Below are positions 11,724-22,088 of a DNA stretch of 64,000 bases, one piece after another; the first letter of the stretch is position 1, and every line of letters starts with the position of its first letter. Origin of the DNA: Escarpia spicata. Its lineage: Eukaryota; Annelida; Polychaeta; Sabellida; Siboglinidae. The stretch covers positions 1,747,989 to 1,811,988 of the forward strand of contig CAXEFP010000887.1 in the NCBI GenBank assembly GCA_963995525.1, read 5' to 3'. The notes beneath the pieces are model-generated. The model did no database searches. It was given only the letters and a program-made list of their open reading frames with translations, and had not been told where the DNA came from. A program made the position numbers and the translations under genes.

Positions 11724-13289
11724 TGGACTGTTGTAGAGAAACACATTTCATTCAAATTACTGACAGACCATCGGCCACTGGTACCAATCATGAACACAAA
11801 GCGCATCGACGAAACACCAATCAGATGTCAACGACTGCTAATGAGAGCGATGCGGTATAATCCAATAGTCGAATACGTCCCGGGCAAGCAACTGGTCATC
11901 GCAGACGCACTGTCGAGAAAACCACTGGAGGCATACAAGCCTCACTGCGACGACATCGAACTCTCAGACGAGATAGCAGCCTACGTCGGCGCCATCGAAC
12001 AGAGTTGGCCCGCGACCAAGGATCGTCTCACCGAGATACGAATCGAGACGTCACGCCATCCGACAATGAAATCACTTTTCGACTTCATCAAGAATGGGTG
12101 GCCGCGTCACGAACGATCGGTCCCACAAACGGTAAGAGAGTACTATCGTGAGAGAGCAGCACTATCAGCCGTCGACGGAGTAGTCATGTATAAACTGCAG
12201 ATCGTGATACCTGCAACAATGTGCAACGACATACTTCATAGGCTACACGAGTCCCACCAGGGTGTTTCGAAGTGCCGAGAACGAGCAGCAGGCGCCGTCT
12301 GGTGGCCGGGAATCAGCCGAGACATCACAGCGTTCGTCGAGCATTGCCAAACATGCCGACGGAACAGGCCGTCACAGCGCGAGCAACCTCTGCGCCCTGT
12401 CGAAATCCCAAAACGACCGTGGGAGAAGATCGCAATGGACATATTCACGTTCGAGCGCAAGGACTACTTGGTGGTCATTGAATACTATTCACGCTGGATA
12501 GAAATTAAGAAGCTGACCAGCCTAACGTCTGACAGTGTGATTACTCGTCTCAAGGCTATCTTCACCACACACGGCATTCCGGACATCGTCGTGTCGGACA
12601 ACGGCCGACAATTCATTTCGAATGAATTCTGTCGGTTTGCCAAATCGTGGGGGTTCATACAACAGACAACGAACCCATATTTTGCACAGGAGAACGGCAT
12701 GGCCGAGCGAGCTGTGCAGACAGCGAAACGTCTGCTCCTCCTTGACGACCCGGAGATCGGCCTACTGAACTATCGGGCGTCGCCTCATAGCGTGATTGGC
12801 GTGTCGCCTGCAGAGGCCTTGATGGGTCGCCAACTCGCCACGAGATTGCCAGTCATCAATCAACAACTGCAACCATGTCATGGCCGCGACGCAGACATTC
12901 GCGAGTCTGATCGCAAGGCAAAGGCGATCTACAAACGTAATTACGACAAACGCCACGGCGTGCGCAGTCTGCCTCCTTTGCAAATTGGTGAACGAGTTTT
13001 GCTAAAACTCGACAACGAGAAGTTGTGGTCTCAGCCAAGCACCGTCATTCGAAGTGACCCGATGAACCGGTCATACAACGTCAGGACGGAGGATGGCATC
13101 GACTATCGGCGAAATCGACGACAACTTCAGGGTGTGTCATACGTCGCCCTACCTGATGACGAGGCGCCAGAGTCGACCGACGACAACCCGGCTGCGCCCG
13201 ACGCACCGCTCGCGGTGAACGCCCCAGCTACGTCGCAGACGCACACCAGATGTGGACGGATGGTCATCCCGCCAATGCGATTTAGATAG
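11724..13289 (+). CDS. 5'-truncated Gypsy-type pol: RNase H end plus integrase
   Basis: The open frame enters inside RNase H (KLLTDHRPLVP at about 11,754-11,786) and continues as 499 residues counted from the ATG at 11,790. It holds VPGKQLVIADALSR at the RNase H/connection end, and an H2C2 integrase zinc finger with His153, His156, Cys186 and Cys189. The DDE integrase core follows with Asp217 (MDIF), Asp270 (SDNG) and Glu306 (NGMAER), the usual 35-residue spacing between the last two. YRASPH and GVSPAEALMGRQL are typical Gypsy integrase C-terminal motifs. No stop or frameshift interrupts it. Integrase inserts the cDNA into chromosomes; here gag, protease, RT and the 5' LTR are absent, so the copy is not autonomous. 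The ATG at 11,790 is only an internal methionine. Confidence 0.95.
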   Translation, partial: WTVVEKHISFKLLTDHRPLVPIMNTKRIDETPIRCQRLLMRAMRYNPIVEYVPGKQLVIADALSRKPLEAYKPHCDDIELSDEIAAYVGAIEQSWPATKDRLTEIRIETSRHPTMKSLFDFIKNGWPRHERSVPQTVREYYRERAALSAVDGVVMYKLQIVIPATMCNDILHRLHESHQGVSKCRERAAGAVWWPGISRDITAFVEHCQTCRRNRPSQREQPLRPVEIPKRPWEKIAMDIFTFERKDYLVVIEYYSRWIEIKKLTSLTSDSVITRLKAIFTTHGIPDIVVSDNGRQFISNEFCRFAKSWGFIQQTTNPYFAQENGMAERAVQTAKRLLLLDDPEIGLLNYRASPHSVIGVSPAEALMGRQLATRLPVINQQLQPCHGRDADIRESDRKAKAIYKRNYDKRHGVRSLPPLQIGERVLLKLDNEKLWSQPSTVIRSDPMNRSYNVRTEDGIDYRRNRRQLQGVSYVALPDDEAPESTDDNPAAPDAPLAVNAPATSQTHTRCGRMVIPPMRFR

Positions 13290-13310
13290 TGTGTTCTTTT
13301 TATGCTTACG

Positions 13311-13318
13311 AAGGGAGA
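13311..13318 (+). other. Polypurine tract of the Gypsy element
   Basis: aagggaga sits immediately before the TG that opens the 3' LTR and 22 bp after the integrase stop codon. This is the position of the plus-strand primer in LTR retrotransposons. Confidence 0.75.
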
Positions 13319-13470
13319 TGTCATAATGCCGTCCCATTATAATTCCGACGCACTAATTACAGGGACAATCATTCGATGACACTCCGCGTAACTCCCGGTT
13401 ATTCAGCCCGTTGGCCTATATACTTTCGTGTTCAATAAAGCCTACGTTTACCCATACGCGTTACATCACA
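13319..13470 (+). mobile_element. 3' LTR of the Gypsy element (about 152 bp)
   Basis: The segment starts TGTCATAATGCC directly after the purine tract and ends ...TTACATCACA, giving the TG..CA borders of an LTR. An AATAAA signal lies at 13,434-13,439 ('ttcaataaagcc'), suitable for 3' end formation. It is short for an LTR but matches the small-LTR Gypsy groups. No second copy exists in the window to confirm the borders. Confidence 0.75.
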
Positions 13471-13556
13471 TTCATACTTAGGCCTTTCCTCTGGGTTTAG
13501 ACAAGGGAGATTCAGCGTTTAAAGAAAGTTGCATATTTCCCAATCTCTAAACAACT

Positions 13557-14110
13557 CTGAATGCATCCTTTGAGACTTCCAACTAAATCCCATTGAGGCT
13601 TTCAACTACCACCCCTTGAGACTATCAACTGCACCCCTTGAGACTATCAACTGCACCCCTTGTCACATTCAACTGCACCCCTTGAGACTATCAACTGCAC
13701 CCCTTGAGACTATCAACTACACCCCTTGTCACATTCAACTACACCCCCTTGAGACTATCAACTGCACCCCTTGAGACTATCAACTACACCCCCTTGAGAC
13801 TATCAACTGCACCCCTTGTCACATTCAACTACATCCCCTTGAGACTATCAACTACACCCCTTGAGACTATCAACTGCACCCCTTGTCACATTCAACTACA
13901 CCCCCTTGAGACTATCAACTACACCCCTTGAGACTATCAACTGCACCCCTTGTCACATTCAACTACACCCCCTTGAGACTATCAACTACACCCCTTGAGA
14001 CTATCAACTGCACCCCTTGTCACATTCAACTGCACCCCTTGAACCATTCAACTACACCCACTTGAAGTTTTCAACTGCATCCCCTTGAGACTGTCAACTA
14101 CCCCTTTAAG
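13557..14110. repeat. 23-bp tandem array with three-unit higher-order pattern
   Basis: Units alternate between 'cttgagactatcaactgcacccc', its 'ctaca' variant and 'cttgtcacattcaactacacccc', giving a repeated group of about 70 bp. The array shares the core 'caactgcacccc' with the neighbouring 14,150-14,600 array, so the two probably have one origin. Confidence 0.9.
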
Positions 14111-14149
14111 ACTTGAAACTGCGCCCTTTGAGTCTTTTAAATGAACACC

Positions 14150-14695
14150 CGACACCAACTGCACCTGAACTACACCCCCTCCCACCCAACACCTCCAACT
14201 GCACCCCCTCCCAACCCAGACCTCAAACTGCACCCCTTCCCACCCCAGACCTCCAACTGCACCCCTTCCTACCCCAGACCTCCAACAGCACCCTCTCCCA
14301 CCCAACACCTCCAACTGCACCCCTTCCCACCCAACACCTCCAACTGCACCCCCTCCAATCCCATATCTCCAACTGCAACCCTTCCCACCCCAGACCTCCA
14401 ACTGCACCCCTCCCACCCCAGACATCCAACTGCACCCCCTACCAACCGATATCCCTAACTGTACTCCGTCCCCTCCCACCCAAGACCTCCAACTGCACCC
14501 CTCCCACCCCAGACCTCCAACTACACCCCCTCCTACCAACCGAGACCTCCAACTGCACCCCTTCCCACCCAAGACCTCAAACTGCACCCCCTCCCACATA
14601 TGTGTTAGATGTAACTACACCCCTTCATACGTTCAACTGCATCCCCACCCTTGAGACTTTATACTGCAGCCCTTGAGACATCTAATTACACCCCT
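14150..14695. repeat. C-rich tandem array, about 30-bp units
   Basis: Units are of the form 'cttcccaccccagacctccaactgcacccc'. Length varies by a few bases, so frames drift. The proline/threonine-rich (plus) and glycine/tryptophan-rich (minus) frames reflect composition. At the right end the units revert to the 23-bp type ('cccttgagac'). Confidence 0.88.
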
Positions 14696-14892
14696 TGATT
14701 ATTCACCCAAGAGAACGAAGTATGTCGGACGAATGTCTTTTCTATGCGATGCGATCGTTTGTGAATGTTGAGAGAGGTGGAACAGATGAAAGACGTTCCA
14801 CACGAGTCCCACAGGTGGCACATGTTGCCTCTGTGCTTCAGTCGGTGGTAATGGAAGCGAGATTTGTTGTTGTGTGTTTTGCTACATGTCTC

Positions 14893-15474
14893 TCAAGAGT
14901 ACTCTTTGACGGACTTTCTGCAGTTGAGTTGACCAAGACGATGAAATGATGTCTTGCCACATTTGTCACACCCAACTTCAGTGTGCAGTTTCTGGTGACG
15001 TCCAACACAACGTTTGTCGCAAAACAACTTTTCACACACCGGGCAAGGATACAATTTAAAACTAATGTGCACTAATTTGTGTTGCGCAAGAAGACGTTGG
15101 CAAGTGAACGACTTGCCACAAGGTTTACACACGTACGACCTTTCATCGTCAGTGCCAATGTTGAGGTAATCTGTCAAAGGACACGCGAGTTTGTCTGCAC
15201 AAGTTGCTACATCAACGTCTGTTACATCTCTCGTGGCACATGACGTCACAGTGAACTGAGTCATCTCTTCACTGCCATCCTTTTGTGTCGCTAATATTAC
15301 AAACTTCTCACCACTGGTTTTTGCTACGTCACTGCCCTGAGGCGCACCCGCTCTCACCTGACTCTTGCATTTGTCCGTTAGTCCATCTCGTTTTGTGACA
15401 CTCAAAGAACAAGTTGTTTGTTCTGCATATTGTTCATCTTCATCTGGTGAATCAGGTACACCCGGCTCAATCAC
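14893..15474 (-). CDS. Partial C2H2 zinc-finger protein
   Basis: A 193-residue minus-strand frame. The N-terminal ~110 residues are acidic and serine/threonine-rich (DSPDEDEQ). Finger 1 has Cys116, Cys119, His132 and His136 (YVCKPCGKSF...HKLVH); finger 2 has Cys144, Cys147, His160 and His164. A third finger starts with Cys169 and Cys172 (CDKCGKT) but lacks both histidines; a better fit (LERHVAKH) lies just downstream in another frame, so the end may be frameshifted. The frame stays open upstream of the first Met to about 15,598, so the Met at 15,474 may not be the true start and the piece may be an internal exon. Such proteins usually bind DNA in the nucleus; the target cannot be inferred. 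Confidence 0.7.
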   Translation of the reverse strand: MIEPGVPDSPDEDEQYAEQTTCSLSVTKRDGLTDKCKSQVRAGAPQGSDVAKTSGEKFVILATQKDGSEEMTQFTVTSCATRDVTDVDVATCADKLACPLTDYLNIGTDDERSYVCKPCGKSFTCQRLLAQHKLVHISFKLYPCPVCEKLFCDKRCVGRHQKLHTEVGCDKCGKTSFHRLGQLNCRKSVKEYS

Positions 15475-15574
15475 ATCGAAGTGTTCTTTGCTTTGACCAT
15501 CTGCAGGTAGTCGGGCACATTTATGGTAGTTGTGATCTATGCCAATATTGAACTCTTGTCTCGCTGCTGTGTCT

Positions 15575-15775
15575 CTATGGATGCAGAACTGGTTTTGTTA
15601 TGCATATTTCTGCATCAACATCGGAGAAGCCGGGGTCTTCTGGTTCGAATGGTTCCAGAGGGTCTTTGTGTGAATTGTTGCTTTGATTGCGATCTCTTGT
15701 GTCACTCCACAGTGAATTCAGGTGTGTCCTCACCACAACTGTCCCTCTTTTTTGCACAATTACCACTCTCTGCAC
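15575..15775 (-). CDS. Acidic frame, possible upstream exon of the zinc-finger gene
   Basis: A 66-residue minus-strand frame with an acidic, proline-rich centre (DPLEPFEPEDPGFSDVDAE) resembling the N-terminal composition of the neighbouring zinc-finger protein. Part of the DNA (about 15,655-15,715) is duplicated at 16,675-16,735 on the far side of the 46-bp minisatellite. It has no recognised domain, and it may be an exon, a decayed duplicate or chance. Confidence 0.25.
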   Translation of the reverse strand: MQRVVIVQKRGTVVVRTHLNSLWSDTRDRNQSNNSHKDPLEPFEPEDPGFSDVDAEICITKPVLHP

Positions 15776-15882
15776 ACGGATATTTGATTTGTTTCTGTCA
15801 CTTTCTCTTACTTTGCTACCAAGTTCATTTGTGGGAGGAACTGTTTCTGTGAAAGTTGAGGAACAGGCTGTTTTGTGTGCAC

Positions 15883-16670
15883 CGTTTCTGTGACAAGACG
15901 TGGTCAGCTGTGGTGTTCCGTCTCAGTCAGTTTCTGTGACAAGACGTGGTCAGCTGGGGTGTTCCGTCTCAGTCAGTTTCTGTGACAAGACGTGGTCAGC
16001 TGGGGTGTTCCGTCTCAGTCAGTTTCTGTGACAAGACGTGGTCAGCTGGGGTGTTCTGTCTCAGTCAGTTTCTGTGACAAGACGTGGTCAGCTGGGGTGT
16101 TCTGTCTCAGTCAGTTTCTGTGACAAGACGTGGTCAGCTGGGGTGTTCTGTCTCAGTCAGTTTCTGTGACAAGACGTGGTCAGCTGGGGTGTTCCGTCTC
16201 AGTCAGTTTCTGTGACAAGACGTGGTCAGCTGGGGTGTTCCGTCTCAGTCAGTTTCTGTGACAAGACGTGGTCAGCTGGGGTGTTCTGTCTCAGTCAGTT
16301 TCTGTGACAAGACGTGGTCAGCTGGGGTGTTCTGTCTCAGTCAGTTTCTGTGACAAGACGTGGTCAGCTGGGGTGTTCTGTCTCAGTCAGTTTCTGTGAC
16401 AAGACGTGGTCAGCTGGGGTGTTCCGTCTCAGTCAGTTTCTGTGACAAGACGTGGTCAGCTGGGGTGTTCTGTCTCAGTCAGTTTCTGTGACAAGACGTG
16501 GTCAGCTGGGGTGTTCTGACTCCGTCAGTTTCTGTGACAAGACGTGGTCAGCTGGGGTGTTCCGTCTCAGTCAGTTTCTGTGACAAGACGTGGTCAGCTG
16601 GGGTGTTCTGTCTCAGTCAGTTTCTGTGACAAGACGTGGTCAGCTGGGGTGTTCTGTCTCAGTCAGTTTC
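15883..16670. repeat. 46-bp minisatellite, about 17 copies
   Basis: The unit is tctcagtcagtttctgtgac followed by aagacgtggtcagctggggt and gttctg or gttccg. Copies are nearly identical, differing mainly at the final C/T. Stops occur in each frame across units and 46 is not a multiple of three, so the array cannot be coding. Confidence 0.95.
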
Positions 16671-17367
16671 TCGTGGTCTTTGTGTGAATCGTTGCTTTGG
16701 CTGTCATCTTTTGTGTCACATAATTTCACAGTGATTTTACATGTCCCACATTCGTGCTGTTGGGGAACTATGATCACTTTTTTTGTGCTTTGGTCTTTCT
16801 GTAGTTGCTACTAGAGGGGGGAGATTATTAGCAGTGTCAGAACCACCTGGTGCATTGTCCTTCCTGCACACATAAACACGCCAAATTTGAAGATGTCCTA
16901 CAGAACAACATGCTTTCAGTTTCACTTTGTCTCCCCATTGTGACCAGGAATAGACTGTTGTTTGACTTTACTGCGCCTGGTTAACATACATAGCACGGTA
17001 ATTGGAGAGAGAGTAATCGGAAAAAATACAACGTTTCCATGGACAATTCCATGAAATAGTGGACATTACGACCAAAAATTAAATTACACAATTAGCAAAC
17101 AAGATATACAAATAATGATATTATTAAGATAAGAGGTATTAATCTAACTGATGTGAACAGTAGATCAATATATCAATACTGGGGTCCACGTACTTCTGTC
17201 TCTCTATTCACTTATTTAACCGGTCGGATCTCATCTACCAACTGGCAATGTTAAAAATAGTTATTTTCTGTTATTTACTTACAACGTTATATATTTCTGG
17301 TGTCATCCATTGTAGTAAGATGGAAACTAGAGTTATCAGTTAATCTTTAGATGATGCTACTATCAAC
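16671..17367. other. Duplicated flank and unassigned sequence
   Basis: 16,675-16,735 resembles 15,655-15,715 (ggtctttgtgtgaat.gttgctttg...tcttgtgtcac), so the minisatellite lies between two copies of a short segment. A 62-codon minus-strand frame (16,737-16,925) has four cysteines and no recognised fold. The rest, to the hAT element, is AT-rich and unassigned. Confidence 0.45.
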
Positions 17368-18162
17368 CAGACATGGGGTCAAATACATTTGTATTTGAAA
17401 GTATTTCAATACTTTTTTTTTATAAATATTTGTATTTGACATTAAGTATTTGACATGAAAGTATTTGTATTTAAAAACTTTCCTAAAGTATTTGAAATGT
17501 TCAAATACTTCCAAATACTTTTTCAAATACACAGGACGTGATTATCAATAAATGACAACTTAAAATTATTCTTGTTTGAATTCTTAAGAATTGAGCAATT
17601 TTACTATGTCATTTGGCATTCACCACTTTTCCGCTCAGAAATAATAGCAAGGAAATGCCATTATGTGAGAAGTCATTGAGATCACTGTGTGAGAAGCCAA
17701 CATCACCTTACTTGTCAGTTGTCACTGTGATGCAATTAGCAAAAAGGAGACTCTGTTGCACTGGTCTGTCTGTCTTTTGATCATAGTTTCCAAGCCCCAG
17801 CTAACCAAACTACCTACCTGGTACCTAACCAATGTGGCAGTGGCTGCTAAGGCCAGCTATTGTGTCTAGTATTTGCTTGCTGTCTGTGGGTTAAGAGAAG
17901 GTGGTGGCTTCTCAAGTCAGGTGGTAGCATCATCATAAAAGCCAGGTTCATTGTAACTGCAAGTTAGTTGCCTGTGAACCTACAAACCATGGCTAGCAAT
18001 ATTGTATATTGTAATGTTGTCTGAAAGTAAAAAGTATTTGAAATACTTCCCAATGTATTTGTATTTAAATACTTTTGCATTTCAAAGTATTTGTATTTAT
18101 ATTTGACTCCCTCAAGAGTATTTGTATTTAAATACATTTCAATGTATTTGACCCCATGTCTG
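17368..18162. mobile_element. Non-autonomous hAT element with 8-bp target duplication
   Basis: The left end is cagacatggggtcaaatac (17,368), and the right end is its mirror gtatttgaccccatgtctg (ending 18,162). Both ends carry many copies of 'gtatttgaaatac'-like motifs, as hAT subterminal regions do. The flanks are ctatcaac (17,360-17,367) and ctatgaac (18,163-18,170), an 8-bp duplication with one mismatch, the length expected for hAT. No transposase frame is present. The tip resembles that of the remnant at 3,127. Confidence 0.92.
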
Positions 18163-18184
18163 CTATGAACTGGTTTAAAATCAA

Positions 18185-20897
18185 CATTTATGTATACAGT
18201 AATGCCACAGTAATGTAACAACTGACACCCTTGGTGTGTTGCACAATGGGAAGGTGTAAAGTAGTTTAAATATGATGTATACTGTAATGCCACAGTAATG
18301 TAATAACCGATGTCCTTGGTGTGTTGCATTATGGGAGGGTGTAAAGTAGTTTAAATATGATGTATACTGTACTGCCACAGTAATGTAATAACCACAGCCC
18401 TTGGTGTGTTGTAGTATGGGATGGCGTAAGGTAGTTTAAATATGATATATACTGTAATGCCACAGTGATGTAATAACCGATGCCCTTGGTGTGTTGCATT
18501 ATGGGATGGTGTAAGGTAGTTTAAATATGATATATACTGTAATGCCACAGTGATGTAATAACCGATGCCCTTGGTGTGTTGCATTATGGGATGGTGTAAG
18601 GTAGTTTAAATATGATATATACTGTAATGCCAGTGATGTAATAACCAAAGCCCTTGGTGTGTTGCACTATGGGAGGGTGTAAGGTAGTTTAAATATGATA
18701 TATACTGTAATGCCACAGTGATGTAATAACCGATGCCCTAGGTGTGTTGCATTATGGGATGTTGTAAGGTAGTTTAAATATGATATATACTGTAATGCCA
18801 CAGTGATGTAATAACCGATGCCCTTGGTGTGTTGCACAATGGGAAGGTGTAAAGTAGTTTAAATATGATGTATACTGTAATGCCACAGTAATGTAATAAC
18901 CGATGCCCTTGGTGTGTTGCATTATGGGATGGTGTAAGGTAGTTTAAATATGATATATACTGTAATGCCACAGTGATGCAATAACCGATGCCCTTGGTGT
19001 GTTGCATTATGGGATGGTGTAAGGTAGTTTAAATATGATGTATACTGTAATGCCACAGTGATGTAATAACCGATGCCCTTGGTGTGTTGCATTATGGGAT
19101 GGTGTAAGGTAGTTTAAATATGATATATACTGTAATGCCACAGTAATGTAATAACCGATGCCCTTGGTGTGTTGTAGTATGGGATGGTGTAAGGTAGTTT
19201 AAATATGATATATACTGTAATGCCACAGTGATGTAATAACCAAAGCCCTTGGTGTGTTGCACTATGGGAGGGTGTAAGGTAGCTTAAATATGATATATAC
19301 TGTAATGCCACAGTGATGTAATAACCGATGCCCTAGGTGTGTTGCATTATGGGATGTTGTAAGGTAGTTTAAATATGATATATACTGTAATGCCACAGTG
19401 ATGTAATAACCGATGCCCTTGGTGTGTTGCATTATGGGATGGTGTAAGGTAGTTTAAATATGATATATACTGTAATGCCACAGTGATGTAATAACCGATG
19501 CCCTTGGTGTGTTGCATTATGGGATGGTGTAAGGTAGTTTAAATATGATATATACTGTAATGCCACAGTGATGTAATAACCGATGCCCTTGGTGTGTTGC
19601 ATTATGGGATGGTGTAAGGTAGTTCAAATATGATATATACTGTAATGCCACAGTGATGTAATAACCGATGCCCTTGATGTGTTGCATTATGGGATGGTGT
19701 AAGGTAGTTTAAATATGATATATACTGTAATGCCACAGTGATGTAATAACCGATGCCCTTGGTGTGTTGCATTATGGGATGGTGTAAGGTAGTTTAAATA
19801 TGATATATACTGTAATGCCACAGTGATGAAATAACCGATGTCCTTGGTGTGTTGCATTATGGGATGGTGTAAGGTAGTTTAAATATGATATATACTGTAA
19901 TGCCACAGTGATGTAATAACCGATGCCCTTGGTGTGTTGCATTATGGGATGGTGTAAGGTAGTTTAAATATGATATATACTGTAATGCCACAGTGATGTA
20001 ATAACCGATGCCCTTGGTGTGTTGCATTATGGGATGGTGTAAAGTAGTTTAAATATGATATATAATGTAATGCCACAGTGATGTAATAACCGATGCCCTT
20101 GGTGTGTTGCATTATGGGATGGTGTAAGGTAGTTTAAATATGATATATACTGTAATGCCACAGTGATGTAATAACCGATGTCCTTGGTGTGTTGCATTAT
20201 GGGATGGTGTAAGGTAGTTTAAATATGATATATACTGTAATGCCACAGTGATGTAATAACCGATGCCCTTGGTGTGTTGCATTATGGGATGGTGTAAGGT
20301 AGTTTAAATATGATATATACTGTAATGCCACAGTGATGCAATAACCGATGCCCTTGGTGTGTTGCATTATGGGATGGTGTAAGGTAGTTTAAATATGATG
20401 TATACTGTAATGCCACAGTGATGTAATAACCGATGCCCTTGGTGTGTTGCATTATGGGATGGTGTAAGGTAGTTTAAATATGATGTATACTGTAATGCCA
20501 CAGTGATGTAATAACCGATGCCCTTGGTGTGTTGCATTATGGGATGGTGTAAGGTAGTTTAAATATGATGTATACTGTAATGCCACAGTGATGTAATAAC
20601 CGATGCCCTTTGTGTGTTGCATTATGGGAGGGTGTAAGATAGTTTAAATATGATGTATACTGTAATGCCACAGTGATGTAATAACCGATGCCCTTGGTGT
20701 GTTGCATTATGGGAGGGTGTAAGATAGTTTAAATATGATGTATACTGTAATGCCACAGTGATGCAATAACCGATGCCCTTGGTGTGTTGCATTATGGGAT
20801 GGTGTAAGGTAGTTTAAATATGATATATACTGTAATGCCACAGTGATGTAATAACCGATGCCCTTGGTGTGTTGCATTATGGGATGGTGTAAGGTTG
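18185..20897. repeat. 85-bp satellite array, about 32 copies
   Basis: The unit runs tgatatatactgtaatgcca, cagtgatgtaataaccgatg, cccttggtgtgttgcattat, gggatggtgtaaggtagttt, aaata. The period is 85 bp (tgtaatgcca at 18,961 and 19,046). Outer copies at the left end are the most diverged and central copies nearly identical, the usual result of unequal exchange. It begins only about 20 bp after the hAT element. Open minus-strand frames repeat with the array and are not genes. Confidence 0.96.
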
Positions 20898-22016
20898 AAC
20901 TGTTTGACATTATTGCGTTTTAGAAACAATTAAGGTCTGAAGAATTTTGTGTTACAGTTTTCGATTAGATGTAACAGAATTTGATGAACAAAATAAGTTT
21001 TGTAATGTTAAGTAATACAGCATAAGTGGTAACTGACTGTACATTGGAATGTGTTACAATTGGGTTATGTATATGTATACATTACATCATTGTTAGCACC
21101 AGGAATTGAGTTGAAAGTTTGCCACTCTTCTTGAGTTGCTAACATCACACAGGTGACATAGCTGAGTAGAAACAACAGGTTCACCAACACAATGTGTAGC
21201 TGTTTATCTCCTAAAGATACATTACCCCGGATGTCCCCAGCATGTGCATTGTTGAACATTGTTGTAGAAATGACAGTGTATTTTTGATAGCAATGAGAAT
21301 TGACCTCATAGCTATTGAAACTTATATAACTTGCCACAATCCTATGGCTTGTGTGGTCACATTTATACCAGTTCACAACGTTCCTAAATGTATTAATCAT
21401 TAAGCAGGGTTTCATCATGTACCATGGGGAAAATACATTGCTAGTGGCACCCCCTAGCGGGTGAACGATTGTAATGCAAATTGATGCTAATAGCAATTTT
21501 TAAAATACAAAAAACAGTCCCACATCACGTACTGGAGTGTGGGGGTTAGTGAGGGTGGGGGTTACGGAGCTGTTTTTGCGTTTGTGAAATAACAAAACCA
21601 TCATTTACTTAAAGTTGATTAGTGTGTCCACAATAAAAGATCAGTCAAGTGATGTGATTTCACATTGATTGTACATATAGACAGACATGGCAGGTATAAA
21701 GATATCATCTGTGCTGATAGATTGACTCACATGGTCGACTGTGGTGTCAAACAGACGTGCTCATCAGTCAGTTTAGTCTTGTACAACTCATGTGCAACAT
21801 CCTTCTTGTACAAGCTGACCATGTCGTCCCAGACGTGTTTGTCATTGTTCTTAAACAGATAATTCCGTACAAACATTTCATAATAATAAGCATACTCAAA
21901 GAGATGTTGCATTCAAAGCACAGGTAAATGTGTGAAGCTACTTACATGTCGCATCGTTGGTGAACTCTCACACAATCCCCCCAGTCACTAGTACTGTTTG
22001 ATTCCACAGAGCACTA
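20898..22016. other. Unassigned sequence with one 143-codon frame
   Basis: A minus-strand frame at 21,065-21,496 could encode 143 residues with one hydrophobic stretch (LHIVLVNLLFLLSYVTCVML), but I recognise no family and it has no splice or expression context. The remainder is AT-rich. An ordinary chance open frame is the simplest reading. Confidence 0.35.
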
Positions 22017-22088
22017 GGGTCCACCGAGATTTGAACTCGGATCGCAGGATTCAAAAATCCTGAATGTTAACCATTACACCATAGACCC
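22017..22088 (-). tRNA. tRNA-Gln(UUG)-like gene with 8-nt anticodon loop
   Basis: The minus strand reads GGGTCTA...TGGACCC (7-bp acceptor with one G-T pair), an A box TGGTGTAATGG, an anticodon stem CAGGA/TCCTG, and a T arm CCGAG-TTCAAAT-CTCGG with a good B box. The loop between the anticodon stems is TTTTTGAA, eight bases instead of seven; with the normal TTG position it would read glutamine codons. No CCA is encoded and no intron is present. The extra T could make it a pseudogene or a frameshift-type tRNA. Partial copies of its 5' half nearby favour a decaying or tRNA-derived repeat. Confidence 0.72.

Noticed and set aside
11790..13289. Endogenous retrovirus
   Set aside because: No envelope frame follows the integrase; the LTR comes 22 bp after the stop, so a Gypsy retrotransposon is sufficient.
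12236..13337. Several minus-strand frames over the integrase
   Set aside because: Antisense shadows of the Gypsy pol frame.
14048..14676. Gly/Trp-rich (minus) and Pro/Thr-rich (plus) frames of over 180 residues
   Set aside because: Produced by the C-rich 30-bp array; unit length varies and no domain or start context exists.
18185..20897. CRISPR array
   Set aside because: Units are contiguous 85-bp copies with no unique spacers, and the genome is eukaryotic. The same holds for the other regular arrays.
21065..21496. 143-residue minus-strand protein
   Set aside because: No recognised domain, splice context or compositional sign of coding; kept only as a note on an unassigned stretch.
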